DNA from: Candidatus Zixiibacteriota bacterium
GTDB taxonomy: Bacteria; Zixibacteria; MSB-5A5; SM1-73
Reading direction: 5' to 3'
NCBI GenBank assembly: GCA_029933635.1
Contig: JAOZNS010000146.1
Span: 1 to 6,777, forward strand
Length of the DNA stretch: 6,777 nucleotides
Numbering within the stretch: position 1 is the stretch's first letter; each line of letters opens with the position of its first letter. Below the pieces are notes generated by a model. It ran no database searches. It saw only the letters and a program-made list of their open reading frames with translations, and was not told where the DNA came from. Shown here piece by piece: positions 6,506 through 6,777 of the stretch. Made by a program: the position numbers and the translations under genes.

Positions 6506-6552
6506 ACCCTCCTTTTGGTATATTGAGACAATTCATAAATTATCCTCCCGTT

Positions 6553-6581
6553 GCATCGGGACTCTGTAGCCCCGGTGCTTT
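6553..6581 (+). terminator. Terminator-like hairpin after rseP
   Basis: An 8-bp stem pairs GCATCGGG (6553-6560) with CCCGGTGC (6571-6578), including one G-T wobble, around a 10-nt loop. Only TTTACT follows, so the T-run is short. It lies 47 nt after the rseP stop and probably ends the dxr-rseP transcript, but it could also be a repeat element. Confidence 0.45.
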
Positions 6582-6605
6582 ACTATAACAGAAGTATCGG
6601 AATAA

Positions 6606-6777
6606 CAATATCCCCACACAAAAGAGGAATGTTATACCATAGGTGTCCGAAGCTATTATGGTTATAGCACCACTGATCCTTATCATCTTTACGGCACCTA
6701 TCCCAGCCCTTCTCAACCCGATCTGGTGATTTTAAGTCTGACCGCCACTGATTATAACCCCACCACCAAAAACTTTC
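6606..6777 (+). CDS. Partial open frame, possible secreted or surface protein, start unclear
   Basis: After a TAA at 6603-6605 this frame stays open for 57 codons to the window edge. It reads like protein from about 6642 (GVRSYYGYSTTDPYHLYGTY), rich in Tyr, Thr, Ser and Pro, then QPDLVILSLTATDYNPTTKN. There is no ATG and no early GTG or TTG in frame; the first candidate is the GTG at 6726. An ATG at 6629 with a well-placed AAGAGGA lies in another frame and stops after 12 codons. The gene may be 5'-truncated, frameshifted near 6629-6660, or begin at a non-standard codon. The PDLVI...SLT pattern is loosely like the start of CARDB or other extracellular beta-sandwich domains, but this is weak. 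A minus-strand frame is also open here, so the coding assignment is tentative. Confidence 0.3.

Noticed and set aside
6514..6543. Short minus-strand ORF with a GGAGG-like site downstream of rseP
   Set aside because: It encodes about 21 residues, overlaps the rseP 3' end and shows no recognisable features.
6655..6726. Hydrophobic 23-codon peptide starting MVIAPLILIIF, resembling a signal peptide
   Set aside because: It ends at a TGA with no ribosome binding site, and another frame over the same bases looks more protein-like; the hydrophobicity is probably an out-of-frame effect.

Overview
The window looks like a stretch of bacterial chromosome from an organism with mid-range GC (roughly mid-40s percent by eye), probably an uncultured or anaerobic lineage with a two-membrane envelope. 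Evidence for this is indirect: it encodes the selenocysteine elongation factor SelB, uses the MEP isoprenoid route (dxr), and pairs dxr with the site-2 protease rseP, an arrangement frequent in Gram-negative genomes. I cannot assign a phylum from the sequence.

Layout, left to right, all confident genes on the + strand. A G/C-rich hairpin repeat (16-76) sits just before selB (108-1988). A second copy of the same repeat family (2064-2148) fills most of the gap before a YtcJ-type amidohydrolase of unknown substrate (2182-3765). A gap of about 520 bases follows (3766-4289). It has no convincing gene but is rich in structure: a possible antisense gene remnant, two short dyads, a sigma-54-like motif, a strong intrinsic terminator at 4140-4181 and a sigma-70-like promoter at 4239-4267. 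Then comes a tight two-gene unit, dxr (4290-5447) and rseP (5444-6505), whose stop and start codons overlap as ATGA. After rseP there is a terminator-like hairpin (6553-6580). The last 170 bases hold an open, protein-like frame with no recognisable start, running off the window edge.

Functionally there are three independent units. SelB delivers Sec-tRNA to UGA codons, but no selenoprotein gene, selA, selD or selC is visible here. The amidohydrolase stands alone, without operon partners. dxr and rseP are almost certainly co-transcribed and translationally coupled: one starts isoprenoid precursor synthesis, the other is an intramembrane protease of envelope stress signalling. I see no clear novel multi-gene system. 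The most interesting non-genic signals are the paired promoter-proximal hairpin repeats and the structured intergenic region upstream of dxr, which could encode a small RNA or an attenuated leader.
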